Shown: one piece after another, positions 20,350-29,303 of the stretch
Layout of the letters: the number at the start of each line of letters is the position of its first letter
Numbering within the stretch: position 1 is the first letter of the stretch
Origin: Brevibacillus centrosporus
GTDB taxonomy: Bacteria; Bacillota; Bacilli; Brevibacillales; Brevibacillaceae
Assembly: GCF_003710815.1 (NCBI RefSeq)
Contig: NZ_RHHP01000011.1
Span: 1 to 64,000 of the forward strand
DNA length: 64,000 bases
Direction of reading: 5' to 3'
The notes under the pieces: model-generated
Told to the model about the DNA's origin: nothing
The model's database searches: none
The model's input: only the letters and a program-made list of their open reading frames with translations
Position numbers and translations under genes: made by a program

Positions 20350-21190
20350 TCTTATCGTATAAGAACTCATCAGAGGGCGGCACGAGGCATTGACTCGGCA
20401 TCGGCTTTTGCAACTCGTTCGTTAACACTATTGATAGTGCGCAGTAAAATTCTCCTGGATCAGGCTTCGCTAGGGGTCCTTTTGCCCTGAAACGTTAACG
20501 ATGTACAGCGTGCAAGGACGGGAATTTACTGCTTTCTCGTTTACAATGTTTCTTGAGTTGAGGTAGGTTCACTACTTTGGCTGAGAAAGGAGTTTGACTA
20601 TCGTTATATTCGCGAAAGCAGGAAGCCTCCAGCCGAAACGTAGGAGTGGAAAAGCGTTCGCCGTTTTTTCGATTATCTGTGTATCACAATTCCACTCTAG
20701 ACACTGATTTTAAAAGCGAATTGAGTCGCGGTAAAATTACCCAAAGGAACGTCTTGAAAACCATTATGCCAGTGTAAAATTAACGGCTGAAGACAGAGCC
20801 ATTATCATTTGTCGCGGTTGAAAAAAAGAGTGGAAAATCTTTGGTAGAGCAAGGATTTCTAAGGTTTTCATCAAACAATGAGTCATGTGTCATCGAATCC
20901 CTTAGAAAAACAGGAACATCCGCCTTTGTTTGGATAAAAATAAGGGCAAAATGCCTCAATATGAAAAAAACAGAGTACGGTGACGGGCCAAATCTGGTAA
21001 CATGGTATGTACTACACAAATCAGGTTTTCTCGAATAAAATTAGCATCTTCTCTTGGAAATAATTTGCTCGGGTGACGGCGATTGGAATGCGCGTACACT
21101 CGTTTAAGCGTCCCGGAAAGTTGAGATAGGCAGCTAAGAACCTGTGAGTAACAGGAGACTTTCCTACACGAAAAGAATGAGGTGGAGAAG
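20350..21190. other. Long non-coding interval before parA with further inverted repeats
   Basis: No gene is supported. Seen here are a dyad ACTATTGATAGT, a long-range pair GCAGTAAA (about 20440) and TTTACTGC (ending 20531), and a pair GAGTGGAA (about 20645) and TTCCACTC (ending about 20698). These could be further structured repeat units of other families. The parA promoter must lie near the right end. Confidence 0.45.
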
Positions 21191-21949
21191 TTGGGTAAAA
21201 TCATTGCGGTTGCGAACCAGAAAGGCGGCGTCGGGAAAACGACTACGTCCGTCAATCTAAGCGCTTGTCTGGCCGCATTGGGGAAAAAGGTGCTACTGGT
21301 GGACATTGACCCACAGGGGAACGCGACCAGCGGGATCGGAGTCAACAAGGCCGATGTGCGATACTGTATCTATGATGTATTGATCAACGACATTAGCCCG
21401 GTAGATGCCACTTTGCCAACGGACATTGAAGGTTTGATGATTATTCCGGCCACCATTCAGCTGGCGGGTGCAGAAATTGAGCTAGTCCCAACGATCTCAC
21501 GTGAAGTTCGTTTGAAAAAGGCTCTGGAAGTAGTAAAAGACAAATACGATTTTGTGATCATTGATTGTCCGCCTTCCTTGGGGATTTTGACTGTGAATTC
21601 CTTGACTGCAGCTGATTCTGTGCTCATTCCGATCCAATGTGAATACTATGCGCTAGAGGGTTTGAGCCAACTGTTAAATACGATTCGTCTGGTTCAAAAG
21701 CATCTTAATTCCCAGCTTGCTATCGAAGGTGTCGTTTTGACGATGCTGGATGCGCGTACGAACCTGGGAATTCAAGTGATTGAAGAAGTGAAAAAGTACT
21801 TTCAAGAAAAAGTGTACAAAACGATTATTCCCCGTAATGTGCGCTTGAGTGAAGCTCCATCGCACGGACAAGCCATCATTACGTATGATCCACGCTCCAG
21901 GGGTGCGGAAGTTTATACTGATCTGGCGAAGGAAGTGGTTGGGGTATGA
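21191..21949 (+). CDS. parA: Chromosome partitioning ATPase ParA/Soj
   Basis: 252 residues from TTG at 21191, chosen because GAGGTG lies 7 bases upstream; a GTG at 21182 is in frame. Deviant Walker A KGGVGKTTTSVNL (about 11-23), DIDPQGNATSG, and Walker B VIIDCPPSLG are all present. Soj is an ATP-dependent DNA-binding switch that, with Spo0J, controls DnaA activity and helps move origins. Its stop overlaps the parB start by 4 bases (ATGA), so the pair is coupled. Confidence 0.97.
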   Translation: MGKIIAVANQKGGVGKTTTSVNLSACLAALGKKVLLVDIDPQGNATSGIGVNKADVRYCIYDVLINDISPVDATLPTDIEGLMIIPATIQLAGAEIELVPTISREVRLKKALEVVKDKYDFVIIDCPPSLGILTVNSLTAADSVLIPIQCEYYALEGLSQLLNTIRLVQKHLNSQLAIEGVVLTMLDARTNLGIQVIEEVKKYFQEKVYKTIIPRNVRLSEAPSHGQAIITYDPRSRGAEVYTDLAKEVVGV

Positions 21950-22791
21950 GTAGAGGTTTGGGAAAAGGGCTGAATGCACTTATTACGTCCAATCTCATCG
22001 AGGAAGGGGAACAGGTCAAAGAGGTTTCCGTCAGTGAGATTCGTCCCAATCCATATCAGCCCCGTAAAGAGTTTGAACCGGCCGCTATCGAGGAACTGGC
22101 TCAGTCTATTAAAGAACACGGGATCATTCAGCCATTGATCGTACGGAAAAGCATCAAAGGATTTGAGCTGGTAGCGGGAGAGCGAAGACTGCGCGCTGCC
22201 AAGCTCTGCGGTCTGAAGCAAGTGCCTGTTGTAGTGAAAGCTTATACCGATCAACAGCTGATGGAAATTGCTTTGATTGAAAATCTGCAACGGGAGAACC
22301 TAAATCCGTTGGAAGAAGCAGAAGCTTACGAAAAGCTGATTGCCCATCATGACTATACACAGGATCAATTGGCGCAGAGGATCGGAAAGAGCAGACCGCA
22401 TGTGGCAAACATGCTGCGATTGCTGCAGCTGCCTGAGACGATCCGCAAGATGGTATCGACGGCAGAGCTTTCTATGGGACATGCACGTGCGCTGCTGGCA
22501 GTAACGAAAGAGCAAGCACAGCAGCAACTAGCCAAGGATGTTGTTGAAAAAGGATTAAGCGTACGGCAGCTGGAAGAGCTGGTGAAACAACTGAATGTTT
22601 CACGTGAAACAAAGAAGAAAAAAACCGCGAAGAACGAGCCTGTGTTGGTGGAGATCGAGCAGCGTCTGAGAAGCCTCTTTGGGACCTCGGTTAAGATCAA
22701 GAAGGGGACGAAGCGCGGCAAAATTGAAATCGATTTTTACTCGCAGGAAGATTTGCAACGAATCATCGATCTATTGCAATCGGAAAAATAA
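21946..22791 (+). CDS. parB: Chromosome partitioning protein ParB/Spo0J
   Basis: 281 residues. N-terminal CTPase domain has NPYQPRKEF, GIIQPLIV and the catalytic GERRLRAAK. The central helix-turn-helix (TQDQLAQRIGKSRPHVANMLR) reads parS, and the C-terminal third is a basic dimerisation domain. ParB clamps load at parS, spread and recruit SMC. A perfect parS site lies inside the coding sequence, as in B. subtilis spo0J. Followed after 15 bases by an aminotransferase class V gene. Confidence 0.97.
   Translation: MSRGLGKGLNALITSNLIEEGEQVKEVSVSEIRPNPYQPRKEFEPAAIEELAQSIKEHGIIQPLIVRKSIKGFELVAGERRLRAAKLCGLKQVPVVVKAYTDQQLMEIALIENLQRENLNPLEEAEAYEKLIAHHDYTQDQLAQRIGKSRPHVANMLRLLQLPETIRKMVSTAELSMGHARALLAVTKEQAQQQLAKDVVEKGLSVRQLEELVKQLNVSRETKKKKTAKNEPVLVEIEQRLRSLFGTSVKIKKGTKRGKIEIDFYSQEDLQRIIDLLQSEK
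22596..22611. promoter_or_regulatory. parS centromere site within parB
   Basis: TGTTTCACGTGAAACA, a perfect 16/16 consensus parS. It encodes part of the linker region of ParB itself. Confidence 0.97.
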
Positions 22792-22806
22792 GTGCAGGAG
22801 GTAGTC

Positions 22807-23961
22807 ATGGCGATCATCTATTTGGATAACGCAGCTTCTACCTGGCCGAAACCGCCGGCTGTAAAGGAAATGATGGCTGAAGTCATCGACGATTTTGCTG
22901 CAAACCCAGGCAGAGGCGGACATACTTTAGGGATGAAAGCTAGCAAATCCGTGTTTCGCACACGCGTGCAATTATCGCGGTTGTTTGGGATCCAAAACCC
23001 AAATAACCTCTTTTTTTATCTGAACGCGACGCAAGCGCTCAATCAGGCTATAAAGGGGTTTCTAAAGCCGGGAGATCATGTGGTGTCGTCGTCTGTGGAG
23101 CATAATTCTGTACGACGACCTCTGGAATACATGCGTAAAACAATCGGAGTTGAGATTACGTATGTGGAACCAAGAGATGACCATCAGTTTTACCCGGAGG
23201 ACTTTGAAAAAGCACTCCAACCGAATACCCGTCTTTTGGCTGTCAGTCACGCTTCCAATTTGACTGGTGTTATCCTGCCGATCGCAGAGCTAGGTGCACT
23301 GTCAAAACAGCATGGTGTGGCATTTTTGGTTGATGCATCGCAGTCAGCTGGTGTACTGCCCATACATGTAGAAGAGATGAACATCGATATGCTTGCATTC
23401 CCTGGCCATAAAGGATTGTATGGTCCGCAGGGGACGGGAGCTTTGTACGTTCATAATGACATTGATCTTGAACCGTTGATTCACGGTGGAACAGGAAGCC
23501 AATCGGAAGCGATCGATCAGCCTACAACCAGACCGGATCGCTATGAGAGCGGAACGGTTAATACCGTTGGATTAGCTGGATTGCTGGCTGGGGTATCCTA
23601 CGTCATGGAAAAAGGCGTGGAAAACATACGCGAGCAAGAGTGGGAGCTGACGAAGCAGACGCTTGTGGGCCTGAAGCAAATTCAGGGCGTTGAAGTATAT
23701 GGACCCGGCGTGGAAGTCGAGCGTGTCGGTGTTGTGTCCTTTAATATTGATGGAGTAGATGCCTCTGAAGTTTCTTTTATTCTCGATCAACAGTACGGGA
23801 TTGCGACGAGGTCAGGGTATCATTGCACTCCGCTAGGGCATCAAACTGCGGGAACAGAGCAAAAGGGCGCTGTACGGGCCAGCTATGGCATTTTCAACAC
23901 GCAGAAAGACGTAGAAGCGCTTATTCAAGCGGTCAGGGAAATCGCGGCTGCTTTTGTGTAA
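22807..23961 (+). CDS. Aminotransferase class V, cysteine desulfurase-like
   Basis: 384 residues from ATG at 22807, which has GCAGGAGG 5 bases upstream. PLP-dependent fold type I: YLDNAASTWPKP at the N-terminus, SVEHNSVRRPL, and the Schiff-base lysine in AFPGHKGLYGPQGTGAL. A cysteine-containing loop (SGYHCTPLGHQ) near residue 340 matches the catalytic Cys of cysteine desulfurases. The close relatives are the small selenocysteine lyase/cysteine desulfurase group that is not part of isc or suf operons. Role probably sulfur transfer, but the acceptor is unknown. Confidence 0.85.
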   Translation: MAIIYLDNAASTWPKPPAVKEMMAEVIDDFAANPGRGGHTLGMKASKSVFRTRVQLSRLFGIQNPNNLFFYLNATQALNQAIKGFLKPGDHVVSSSVEHNSVRRPLEYMRKTIGVEITYVEPRDDHQFYPEDFEKALQPNTRLLAVSHASNLTGVILPIAELGALSKQHGVAFLVDASQSAGVLPIHVEEMNIDMLAFPGHKGLYGPQGTGALYVHNDIDLEPLIHGGTGSQSEAIDQPTTRPDRYESGTVNTVGLAGLLAGVSYVMEKGVENIREQEWELTKQTLVGLKQIQGVEVYGPGVEVERVGVVSFNIDGVDASEVSFILDQQYGIATRSGYHCTPLGHQTAGTEQKGAVRASYGIFNTQKDVEALIQAVREIAAAFV

Positions 23962-23985
23962 TGCCTTCCGTTGGAGGAGAAAAAC

Positions 23986-24699
23986 GTGATTTTATTAGGG
24001 ACCCTGGTAAATGCCCTGGCGATCGTGGTTGGGGCATTGTTGGGAAGGCTTTTGACACGAATTCCGGATTCGATTCGAAAAACGGTCATGCAAGGGATTG
24101 GATTGGCAGTAGTCCTGCTTGGGATTCAGATGAGTCTTGGGACCGACAACTTTTTGCTCATGATTGTGAGCATTGTAGTAGGATCGATTTTTGGTGAACT
24201 GATCGGTATTGAAAAAACGTTGAATCGGCTGGGAAAATGGTTGGAGAAGAAGGTCGGCGGTGGCAAAGAAGGCGGCATAGCAACAGGGTTTGTTACCGCA
24301 ACACTTGTCTATTGCATCGGAGCAATGGCTGTTTTGGGAGCAATGGACAGCGGTCTGCGCAATAACCACGATATTTTGTACACAAAGGCGTTATTGGACG
24401 GATTCTCAGCTATTATTTTTACATCTGCATTAGGAATTGGCGTCCTTTTTTCAGCGGTGCCGGTGTTTATTTATCAAGGTTTGATCGCGCTTTTATCGAC
24501 CCAAATCTATAATGTGGTAAGTCGGACCATGCTTGATGCCATGCTGGCAGAAATCACGGCTGTCGGAGGGCTGATGATTATCGCCATCGGTATCAATATT
24601 TTAGAGATAACAAAGATCAACGTGGCAAACATGCTTCCCGCATTGGTAATTGCGGCTTTGGGTGTTCCGATTGTAGAATGGCTGTCGAAGTTTTTTTAA
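23986..24699 (+). CDS. DUF554 family membrane protein
   Basis: About 237 residues from GTG at 23986 (GGAGGAG just upstream), with six or more hydrophobic helices. MILLGTLVNALAIVVGALLG and the glycine-rich VGGGKEGGIATGF loop are typical of DUF554 (YdfK-type) proteins, which look like an internal duplication and may be transporters. No substrate is known. It is probably co-transcribed with the preceding aminotransferase gene, and transcription should stop at the hairpin after repeat copy B. Confidence 0.85.
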   Translation: MILLGTLVNALAIVVGALLGRLLTRIPDSIRKTVMQGIGLAVVLLGIQMSLGTDNFLLMIVSIVVGSIFGELIGIEKTLNRLGKWLEKKVGGGKEGGIATGFVTATLVYCIGAMAVLGAMDSGLRNNHDILYTKALLDGFSAIIFTSALGIGVLFSAVPVFIYQGLIALLSTQIYNVVSRTMLDAMLAEITAVGGLMIIAIGINILEITKINVANMLPALVIAALGVPIVEWLSKFF

Positions 24700-24703
24700 C
24701 GAA

Positions 24704-24843
24704 TAGGAATTTATAAGCGTATACGTTTATGAATTCCGGAGCGCATGGCAAAGTGCCTCAGCGTCCGCTTCTGGCATTACTTCGGTAAAACTTTCCGCTA
24801 AAACGCGGTCGCTCCTCCTCGACCAGGCCTCGATAGAGGTTTC
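24704..24843 (+). repeat. Structured intergenic repeat, copy B
   Basis: Second copy of the element at 20211-20349, same orientation. Its first hairpin is longer (about 14 pairs with a TATA loop). C-G in copy A is replaced by U-G, and a mismatch in copy A is a G-U pair here. The last hairpin keeps the GATA loop but has a different outer stem. It begins 5 bases after the DUF554 stop codon. Confidence 0.8.
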
Positions 24844-24860
24844 TGAACAGGTGAGAAATG

Positions 24861-24891
24861 AGACTCTTCCAATCATGGTTGAGTCTTTTTT
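24861..24891 (+). terminator. Terminator after DUF554 gene
   Basis: AGACTC/GAGTCT outer stem with an inner CCA/TGG pair block, followed by a T-run. It lies just after repeat copy B. Confidence 0.8.
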
Positions 24892-25100
24892 GTTGAGTGA
24901 AAAAGGGTTGGTATGTGTGAAGGAGCGGAGATTTGGCTGACGAATGAGTGCAGCATTATCCTAACCCAATCGCGCAAAAGGAATGGTAGAATAGCACAAA
25001 GAAACTTGGAAACGAAAAAATGTGAGATAGAGTACGAACAGGAAGCAAAGTCAAGAAAGACTGGCTGCGTAGAAAACAGACGCAGAGGGAGAGAATCAGG

Positions 25101-26000
25101 ATGATTGGGTTTGTGGTAAATCCGGCAGCGGGCAATGGCAAAGGGGAAAAAGTATGGAACAGCTTAGAATCAATTCTAAGACAGCAGGGAGTCGTTTATC
25201 GAGTAAGGAGGACATCCAGTGAGGGGGAGGCAGAAACATTAGCAATCGAGCTGATTGAAAAAGAGGAAGTAAAAATGATCGTTGCTGTTGGCGGGGATGG
25301 AACGGTCAGTGAAGTGGTTAACGGAATCTATGAAGCGGGAAAAGAGTGTACATTGGGGCATGTGCCAGCGGGATCAGGTAACGATTTTGCACGAGGTCAT
25401 GGGTTGCCCAAAGATCCCGCACAGGCGATTGAACGAATCCTGTCGAAAACGCGGGAAAAATGCATCGATTTGCTGAAAATCAATGGGCGAGTGGCGGTCA
25501 ATTCAGTTGGAGCAGGGTTTGACGGGCAGGTGGCAAAAACTACGAACGAGGCAGGATACAAGAAGTGGCTAAACCGGTTACGTCTTGGCAAGCTGGCGTA
25601 TATATGGTCGGTCATCCGCGTATTATGTACCTATTGTCCATGCGATGTTACCTTGCTTATAGACGGACAGGTTCATCAAATGAAGAGAATTTGGCTCATA
25701 GCGATTGCCAATATTCCCAACTATGGCGGGGGCATGCTGATCTGCCCACAGGCGTTGCCCGATGACGGGGTTGCCGAAATCTGTGTCGTCCAGAACGTCA
25801 CTCGACTAGGGCTTTTGTTTGCATTTCCTAGGATTTTTACAGGAGCCCATGTGGATCATCCAAACGTTGTTTTTTTGCGTGGCCGGCAGATTACAATAGA
25901 GTCTGAGCAGCCTTTGCTGGTGCATGCAGATGGTGAGATGGCAGCGCAGACGCCAATATATGTAGAAATCGAAGCAGGTAAACTACGCATTTGCGGGTAA
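25101..26000 (+). CDS. Diacylglycerol/lipid kinase family protein (YegS/DgkB-like)
   Basis: 299 residues. DAGK catalytic domain with NPAAGNGKG at the N-terminus and the nucleotide-binding VGGDGTVSEVVNG (about residues 60-72), then PAGSGNDFARG. A C-terminal beta-rich domain ends in HADGE. Members phosphorylate diacylglycerol or related lipids, feeding phosphatidic acid back to phospholipid and teichoic acid turnover. The exact lipid is not predictable. The ATG is preceded by AGAGGGAGAGAATCAGG. It is a single-gene unit ended by the hairpin at 26082. Confidence 0.88.
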   Translation: MIGFVVNPAAGNGKGEKVWNSLESILRQQGVVYRVRRTSSEGEAETLAIELIEKEEVKMIVAVGGDGTVSEVVNGIYEAGKECTLGHVPAGSGNDFARGHGLPKDPAQAIERILSKTREKCIDLLKINGRVAVNSVGAGFDGQVAKTTNEAGYKKWLNRLRLGKLAYIWSVIRVLCTYCPCDVTLLIDGQVHQMKRIWLIAIANIPNYGGGMLICPQALPDDGVAEICVVQNVTRLGLLFAFPRIFTGAHVDHPNVVFLRGRQITIESEQPLLVHADGEMAAQTPIYVEIEAGKLRICG

Positions 26001-26081
26001 GAAGCCTATATCAAGGCTTTAAGAATGGAGGAAGTGTTTCATAGGGAGCTTATCGAGGAAGTTCCAGGATTGGCCACTCAG

Positions 26082-26118
26082 GCACTTCTCCAAATGCAGC
26101 AGAAGTGGTCATTTTTTT
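26082..26118 (+). terminator. Terminator of the lipid kinase gene, next to the IS30 end
   Basis: CACTTCT stem, about 11-base loop, AGAAGTG, then ATTTTTTT. The IS30 inverted repeat begins directly after the T-tract. Confidence 0.75.
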
Positions 26119-26122
26119 ACAC

Positions 26123-27199
26123 GACGAATTGTCAAGCCAAGTGCGACAGAGCTTCCATAAATGATTCGTGAGCCGTTTTCCAGCCCAAACATTTTCTCGG
26201 CCGACTGTTAATGAGGTGCAAGGCATGAACTAACTCTTCCTCAGAGACCTCTGCGAAATCCTTACCTTTAGGGAAGAATTCTCGTAGAAGACCATTCGCG
26301 TTCTCGTTGGTACGTCTTTGCCAGGATGAGTAAGGATCTGCAAAGTAAATGGCTAGCTTATGTGCTGACTCCAATCGTTCATAACAGGCAAATTCTTTCC
26401 CACGATCAACAGTGGCTGTTTGAAATGTACCCTTTGGAAATGAATCAGCGACTATTCCAAATGCCTTCTCTAGGGAGGCAGAGGTACGATCAGGCATCTT
26501 CACGGCAAGGTAAAGGCGGGTTTTACGCTCCGCGAATGTAGCGACGCATGCTTTACTTTTCCCCCGACTGGAAACGACCGTATCCAGTTCCCAGTGGCCA
26601 AAACTGTTACGCTTTCTCACTTCTTTGGGGCGCTGCTGAATGGACTTCCCTACGTTGAATCGGCCACGCGTTTCGGCAGGGCCTTGGCGTTTGCCTTTGT
26701 GGCGCAGGAAAGCAGTATTTCCTTTCACCAACAGACCGTGGTATAGCCAGCGATATATCGTTTTAAAGGAAACCTTCTGATCTGGGCATTCCTGACTCAT
26801 CCGTCCGGAAATCTGCTCGGGAGATCAGGTTTGGGCCAACTTTCCAGCGATATATTGCTCGCGTTCGGCTGTCCATTTACCACGAGAAACAGAGTGTTCC
26901 CTCCGTTTCTCGTAAGCCTCATGAGCTGCCTCTGCCTGATATTTTTCACTCCCATATCCTCGTTTTAACTCACGAGCAATGGTAGAATGATGCCGTTTGA
27001 GTATTGTGGCAATCGCACGTGTAGACCAACCCAAGCGATGAAGGAGCGCTAGCTGACTACGTTCTGTTATGCTAAGATGTGAATAACTCATGATTGATTC
27101 TCCTGTGTAAATGGTGTTGTGGTGACTTCATTTTACACGAATCAATCATGGGCCATTTTTATTTATGCAGGGGTGTCGCACTTCATATTACAATCCGTC
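26123..27199 (-). mobile_element. IS30-family insertion sequence
   Basis: The ends are imperfect inverted repeats of about 26 bases: 26123-26148 and 27174-27199 share GACGNATTGT in the outer part and AAGTGCGACA in the inner part. The element is about 1.08 kb and holds one transposase gene on the minus strand, with a nonsense mutation. It sits between two terminators (lipid kinase gene on the left, yyaC on the right) whose T-tracts abut it. Exact ends are uncertain by a few bases; I cannot define a target duplication. Confidence 0.85.
26132..27091 (-). pseudogene. IS30-family transposase with an internal stop
   Basis: Conceptual protein of about 319 residues. The N-terminal part (to 26825) has the IS30 helix-turn-helix LSITERSQLALLHRLGWSTRAI split by motifs such as HHSTIARELKRG. 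The C-terminal part has the DDE domain: HWELDTVV, TVDRGKEFA and NENANGLLREF. The two parts are in the same frame, separated only by a TGA at 26825-26827 where the family normally has Trp (LAQT-stop-SPEQISGRM). One TGG to TGA change explains it. The right-hand fragment could start at an ATG at 26800, but would lack DNA binding. Confidence 0.9.
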
Positions 27200-27203
27200 A
27201 CAC

Positions 27204-27246
27204 AAAAAAAGAGACTTGTTTCCCAGAGGGGGGAGGAGAACAAGTC
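27204..27246 (-). terminator. yyaC terminator
   Basis: On the minus strand, GACTTGTT/AACAAGTC stem (27213-27220 with 27239-27246) followed by TCTTTTTTT. Confidence 0.85.
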
Positions 27247-27288
27247 TTTCACCTATAGAAATGAGTCAAACGCGGATGGGCAAATCAA

Positions 27289-27894
27289 TCAATGACTTTC
27301 AATGCTGCCCAATCGGCTTTCCTCAGAGGCTAACACAACAGCTTTGGACAATCCGGAAGCAATAATTTCTGCCATGCTCATTACAACTGCCAAACGAGTG
27401 TTTTGGAGGACAAAATATTCCATGAAGCCTCCTACATTCACAATCCCAGTGATATGAAAGGTTCCTACTGTCGGAAGCTCTTTTTTGACACCGGCACCAG
27501 GCTTGAGCGGCCCGTTAATCACGTTGATATTGCCGACATGGCTAAATTGACCGAGACAGGCGTCGACTGCAATGACTGTCGATTTGGGATGCTTGGTTTG
27601 GATGAGTTCGAGCTTTTCCTTCAGGTTCATAGCGTGGACAGGATCGTCCAAGGTACCGTAGACCCGAAGATGGCGGTGGGCGAGCGGTTCCAGCTTGCTG
27701 CCTACCAGCGGCCCCAGCGCATCGCCTGTAGAACGGTCTGTCCCAATACAAACCAGAACAATTTCTTCTTCAAAGGGCTTCAAGCGAATGCGTTGAGCAA
27801 GGTGTAGAGCCAGATGTTCATCGGCATTTTCACTTCGATATTCCACTTTAAAAGGTGGTAAGAGACTATCCTTGCGATTATCAAAAGTATTCAT
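27289..27894 (-). CDS. yyaC: Spore protease YyaC
   Basis: 201 residues from ATG at 27894 (GTGGGGG just upstream); an in-frame ATG at 27945 would add 17 residues not expected for the family. The fold is GPR/hydrogenase-maturation-protease-like: IGTDRSTGDALGPLVG, VYGTLDDPVHAMNL, AVDACLGQ, and a glycine-rich HITGIVNVGGFMEYF block. YyaC is expressed in the sporulating cell line of Bacillus and conserved near the origin. Its substrate is not established. Presence supports a spore-forming host. Confidence 0.9.
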   Translation of the reverse strand: MNTFDNRKDSLLPPFKVEYRSENADEHLALHLAQRIRLKPFEEEIVLVCIGTDRSTGDALGPLVGSKLEPLAHRHLRVYGTLDDPVHAMNLKEKLELIQTKHPKSTVIAVDACLGQFSHVGNINVINGPLKPGAGVKKELPTVGTFHITGIVNVGGFMEYFVLQNTRLAVVMSMAEIIASGLSKAVVLASEESRLGSIESH

Positions 27895-28113
27895 GGCTAC
27901 CCCCACTCTTGCGTTCGTCAATGGAAAGATTTGAAGAGTATTCACAGTATAGTACCGAAGTGGATTTTTTATACCAGCTAATGAGAAGGTTACGTAGGTT
28001 TTGAAAAATCAAGGAAAGTGGAAAGAGATTGGTCGAACAGGTACAATAGGAGATGCTTGCCTGATGCCAGCAGGAAAACAAGGTTGGCTGTCAGGACGTA
28101 GGGAGGGAGAAAA

Positions 28114-28392
28114 GTGGGAGGAGAGACAGTACTCATCGCATTTGACTCAACGCAGCAGGCTTTGCGTGCAGAGATGCTGCTGGAGTATGCGGATATCGAG
28201 ATAGACACAAGACCGACCCCAAAAGAGATAACGGCCGGCTGTGCCCTCTCCATAGAGTTTCCACTGCCAGATTACTCACAGGCTAAAACCATCATGGAGG
28301 AACAACAAGTGATCATTCGCGGCTATTTTCGTCAGTTTGCCAATCGCTATCAAGAAATTGACGAGAAAGGGAACAGAAGGGAGCAGGAATAA
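28114..28392 (+). CDS. DUF3343 domain protein
   Basis: 92 residues, GTG start with GGGAGGGAG upstream. TVLIAFDSTQQALRAEMLLE and TAGCALSIEF match DUF3343, a small domain with an alternating strand-helix pattern often found near sulfur-carrier or redox genes. No function is established. The stop codon overlaps the mscS start by one base (TAATG), so it is probably coupled to it. Confidence 0.75.
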   Translation: MGGETVLIAFDSTQQALRAEMLLEYADIEIDTRPTPKEITAGCALSIEFPLPDYSQAKTIMEEQQVIIRGYFRQFANRYQEIDEKGNRREQE

Positions 28393-29279
28393 TGGGTGAC
28401 GGAAAATTTTTTCAGACCCTGTACAATCAAATGTATGAATCGGTAACGAATGCCGACATGTGGATGAATGTTGGCATGGTTGCTTTAAAAATTGTAGCGA
28501 TTATCGTGATTTCACGGATTGTGGTGTCCGTTGTGCAGGCAGCGGTCAACAAGGTATTTCAGCATCGAGCCGGCAGCAAGATTCAAATGGATCAACGCCG
28601 TGTAGATACGATGCGGGTCTTGGTTAACAATGTTGTGCGATACACGTTGTATTTTTTAGCGATTCTCATGGTCTTGCAGCTGCTGGGGATCGATTTGAAG
28701 CCGGTCTTGGTGAGCGCGGGAGTGTTGGGGCTCGCAGTCGGCTTTGGGGCACAGAGTCTGGTGCGTGATATCATTACTGGATTCTTTATTATTTTTGAGG
28801 ATCAGTTTGCGGTAGGAGACGTCGTCACGATCAACAATTTGACGGGAACTGTGCAGGAAATTGGGCTGCGCATCACGCGTGTCCGCAGCTGGACCGGGGA
28901 AGTGCATATTTTCCCCAACGGGACGATCACACAGGTGACCAATTTTTCTTTGCAAAATACATTGGCAGTCGTAGATGTCTCGGTGGCGTATGAGGAAGAT
29001 CTGAAACAGGTGGAGGAAGTGCTGAAGGAAGTTCTGCAGATTGCTAAAACCGAGCTGACGGATATCGTCGCAGAGCCTCAGATACTTGGAGTGCATGCAC
29101 TTGGCCCTTCGGAAGTAACGATGCGGGTAACGGCCGAGTGTAAGCCAAACACCCATCACGGAGTAAACCGCAATCTGCGTGCGATGATCCGGACAGAATT
29201 TACGAAGCGGGGCATTCAGATTCCTTATCCGAAGATTGTAGCGATGCAAGGAAAAGGACAGAGTCAGGGGCAAGCGTAG
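28392..29279 (+). CDS. mscS: Small-conductance mechanosensitive channel, MscS family
   Basis: 295 residues. Two hydrophobic helices (about 25-45 and 75-95) precede the pore-lining helix with GVLGLAVGFGAQSLV (about 112-126). The beta domain with FEDQFAVGDVV follows, then the alpha-beta cytoplasmic cage. The heptamer opens under membrane tension to release solutes during osmotic downshock. It lies with DUF3343 and DUF951 genes in one rightward unit. Confidence 0.94.
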   Translation: MGDGKFFQTLYNQMYESVTNADMWMNVGMVALKIVAIIVISRIVVSVVQAAVNKVFQHRAGSKIQMDQRRVDTMRVLVNNVVRYTLYFLAILMVLQLLGIDLKPVLVSAGVLGLAVGFGAQSLVRDIITGFFIIFEDQFAVGDVVTINNLTGTVQEIGLRITRVRSWTGEVHIFPNGTITQVTNFSLQNTLAVVDVSVAYEEDLKQVEEVLKEVLQIAKTELTDIVAEPQILGVHALGPSEVTMRVTAECKPNTHHGVNRNLRAMIRTEFTKRGIQIPYPKIVAMQGKGQSQGQA

Positions 29280-29303
29280 ATAGAAAGGAGACAGAGAAAA
29301 AAG

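Noticed and set aside
24913-25104. Short plus frame upstream of the lipid kinase gene
   Set aside because: No ribosome site and no recognisable composition; it overlaps the start region of the next gene.
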